This document shows, piece after piece, positions 63,105 through 64,000 of a stretch of DNA of 64,000 bases; the first letter of the stretch is position 1, and the number at the start of each line of letters is the position of its first letter. Where the stretch lies: assembly GCA_963802635.1 (NCBI GenBank), contig CAWDJJ010000002.1:806001-870000 (forward strand), written 5' to 3'. Below the pieces are notes generated by a model. That model ran no database searches and was not told the DNA's origin. It saw only the letters and a program-made list of their open reading frames with translations. The DNA comes from CAVTLG01 sp963802635. Lineage in GTDB: Bacteria; Chloroflexota; Ktedonobacteria; Ktedonobacterales; Ktedonobacteraceae. The translations under genes and the position numbers were made by a program.

Positions 63105-64000
63105 TCATGCTTTTTCCTCTTCCCCCAACACCTCTATCCATTGCGCGACGGTTAGTAAAGGTGGGAGATCGAGTTTGCGCTCGCGCAGACGAGTAGCCAG
63201 AGCTGCCGCCGCTGGTGGTCGTAAGCCTGTACGCTGCAGGATGCCCTGGTTGGCAAAGAGATCCGTAGGTGTGCCCGTAAAGGTGAGCAAGCCATCACGG
63301 AAGGCGACGACGCGTTGACAGTACTCGGCAACTAGCGTCATGTCATGGGTGATGATCAGGATGGTTTTTCCCTGTTGCTGCAGAGCGCACAGTAGGCTCA
63401 TGATGCCTGTAATAGAACGATAATCCTGTCCGGTCGTTGGTTCATCAACAACCAGGATATCCGGTCCCATCGCCAGTACCGCAGCCACCGCCAGGCGCTG
63501 CCGTTGTCCCTTGCTCAGGAAAAGAGGGTCTTCGTCGGCATAGTCGGTGAGGTTCACAGCGTCCAGCGTGGCTACAACTCTTTCACGGCGCAGTGCCGCG
63601 TCAATGCCCAGGTTTTTTAGACCATATTCAACCTCGTCACGAACCTTACGACAGAAAAGCTGGTGGTCTGGATTCTGAAAAACATAGCCTACCGAGCGAG
63701 GTAAACCTGCACGCACTTTGCGCGCCGCCAGGTCCTGGGACAGGATCTGTACACGTCCACGCGAAGCACGATAAATACCCGCGAGAATCTTGGCGAAAGT
63801 CGTCTTGCCACTGCCATTCGGTCCCAATAATGCCAGCATTTCACCACGCTGCAGTGTGAGATCAACACCCTTGAGCGCAGTTGTCCCATCGCTATAGTCG
63901 TAACACACACCTTCTGCCCGTACCACAACTTTCGTCACAGACGTGGTCTGGGCCTGTGGCTCGGGAAATGAGCGCTGTGCCAGTGCTGGAGCAAAGACCG
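63105..64000 (-). CDS. Energy-coupling-factor type ABC ATPase, partial at window edge
   Basis: ATPase subunit of an ECF transporter (EcfA/CbiO group), which powers uptake of vitamins or metal ions. Walker A LLGPNGSGKTTFAKIL, Q-loop YVFQNPDHQLFCRKVRDEVEYG (this Q-loop text is typical of EcfA), signature LSKGQRQRLAVAAV, Walker B ILVVDEPTTGQDY, His switch IITHDMTLVAEY. A GTG at 63938 could start a 277-residue protein, but no ribosome site is seen and the frame stays open through the window edge with a linker-like APALAQRSFPEPQAQ. A two-ATPase fusion (YkoD/EcfA1-EcfA2 type) whose second half this is, is the better reading. Confidence 0.87.
   Translation of the reverse strand, partial: VFAPALAQRSFPEPQAQTTSVTKVVVRAEGVCYDYSDGTTALKGVDLTLQRGEMLALLGPNGSGKTTFAKILAGIYRASRGRVQILSQDLAARKVRAGLPRSVGYVFQNPDHQLFCRKVRDEVEYGLKNLGIDAALRRERVVATLDAVNLTDYADEDPLFLSKGQRQRLAVAAVLAMGPDILVVDEPTTGQDYRSITGIMSLLCALQQQGKTILIITHDMTLVAEYCQRVVAFRDGLLTFTGTPTDLFANQGILQRTGLRPPAAAALATRLRERKLDLPPLLTVAQWIEVLGEEEKA

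Noticed and set aside
1..64000. Intact CRISPR array
   Set aside because: I looked for regularly spaced repeats near each cas6 and around the III-D operon; only two imperfect motifs at 29262-29367 were found.
1..64000. tRNA, rRNA or tmRNA genes
   Set aside because: No T-arm words of the GGTTCGAATCC type with a foldable cloverleaf were noticed on either strand; a dedicated scan could not be run.

Overview
The window is about half G+C and looks like the chromosome of a Ktedonobacteria-type member of the Chloroflexota. This placement is an inference from gene style: large transglutaminase and membrane proteins of unknown role, protein kinases with WD40 or extracellular domains, STAND ATPases, an RNA T-box leader, and many dispersed palindromic intergenic repeats. 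No rRNA or tRNA gene and no intact CRISPR array was seen.

Region 1 (1-24450) is mostly housekeeping and envelope: partial cysC, lepB, uvrA, a TagO/WecA-type transferase, prmC, a polytopic membrane protein, a co-oriented trio (transglutaminase protein, PH-like protein, Thr/Pro-rich membrane protein), a histidine phosphatase, a GlsB-type protein, a first solitary cas6, a large surface protein, and carAB. carAB is preceded by a consensus promoter and a complete T-box leader whose specifier reads CGC (arginine).

Region 2 (24450-39142) is a CRISPR neighbourhood. It has a second solitary cas6, a 456-residue protein of unknown function, the decayed 3' end of a third cas6, and a strong promoter driving a short structured stretch with two CRISPR-repeat-like motifs. 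It ends in a nine-gene type III-D operon: HD-less cas10 with GGDD, four Cas7-type RAMPs, csx10, two small helical proteins that may be Cas11 subunits, and csx19. There is no cas1/cas2, no convincing array and no CARF effector in the window.

Region 3 (39253-53306) holds a threonine aldolase, a sugar-epimerase-fold protein that has lost two metal ligands, a WD40 protein kinase beside a NACHT-HEAT protein split by a frameshift, and an envelope operon (GH3 enzyme, small membrane protein, MurJ/Wzx-like flippase).

Region 4 (53307-64000) looks like an accessory or defence island. It contains a decayed pseudokinase, a STAND ATPase cut off inside a TPR, and a 1220-residue fusion of a TIR domain to a PD-(D/E)XK nuclease and an N6-adenine methyltransferase. 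The target-recognition half of the fusion has a clearly different base composition. A small membrane protein, a SAM methyltransferase and an ECF-type ATPase (open at the window edge) follow.

The candidates most worth following are the TIR-restriction-modification fusion, the promoter-driven structured locus at 29220-29460 between the cas6 remnant and the III-D operon, and the arginine T-box on carAB.
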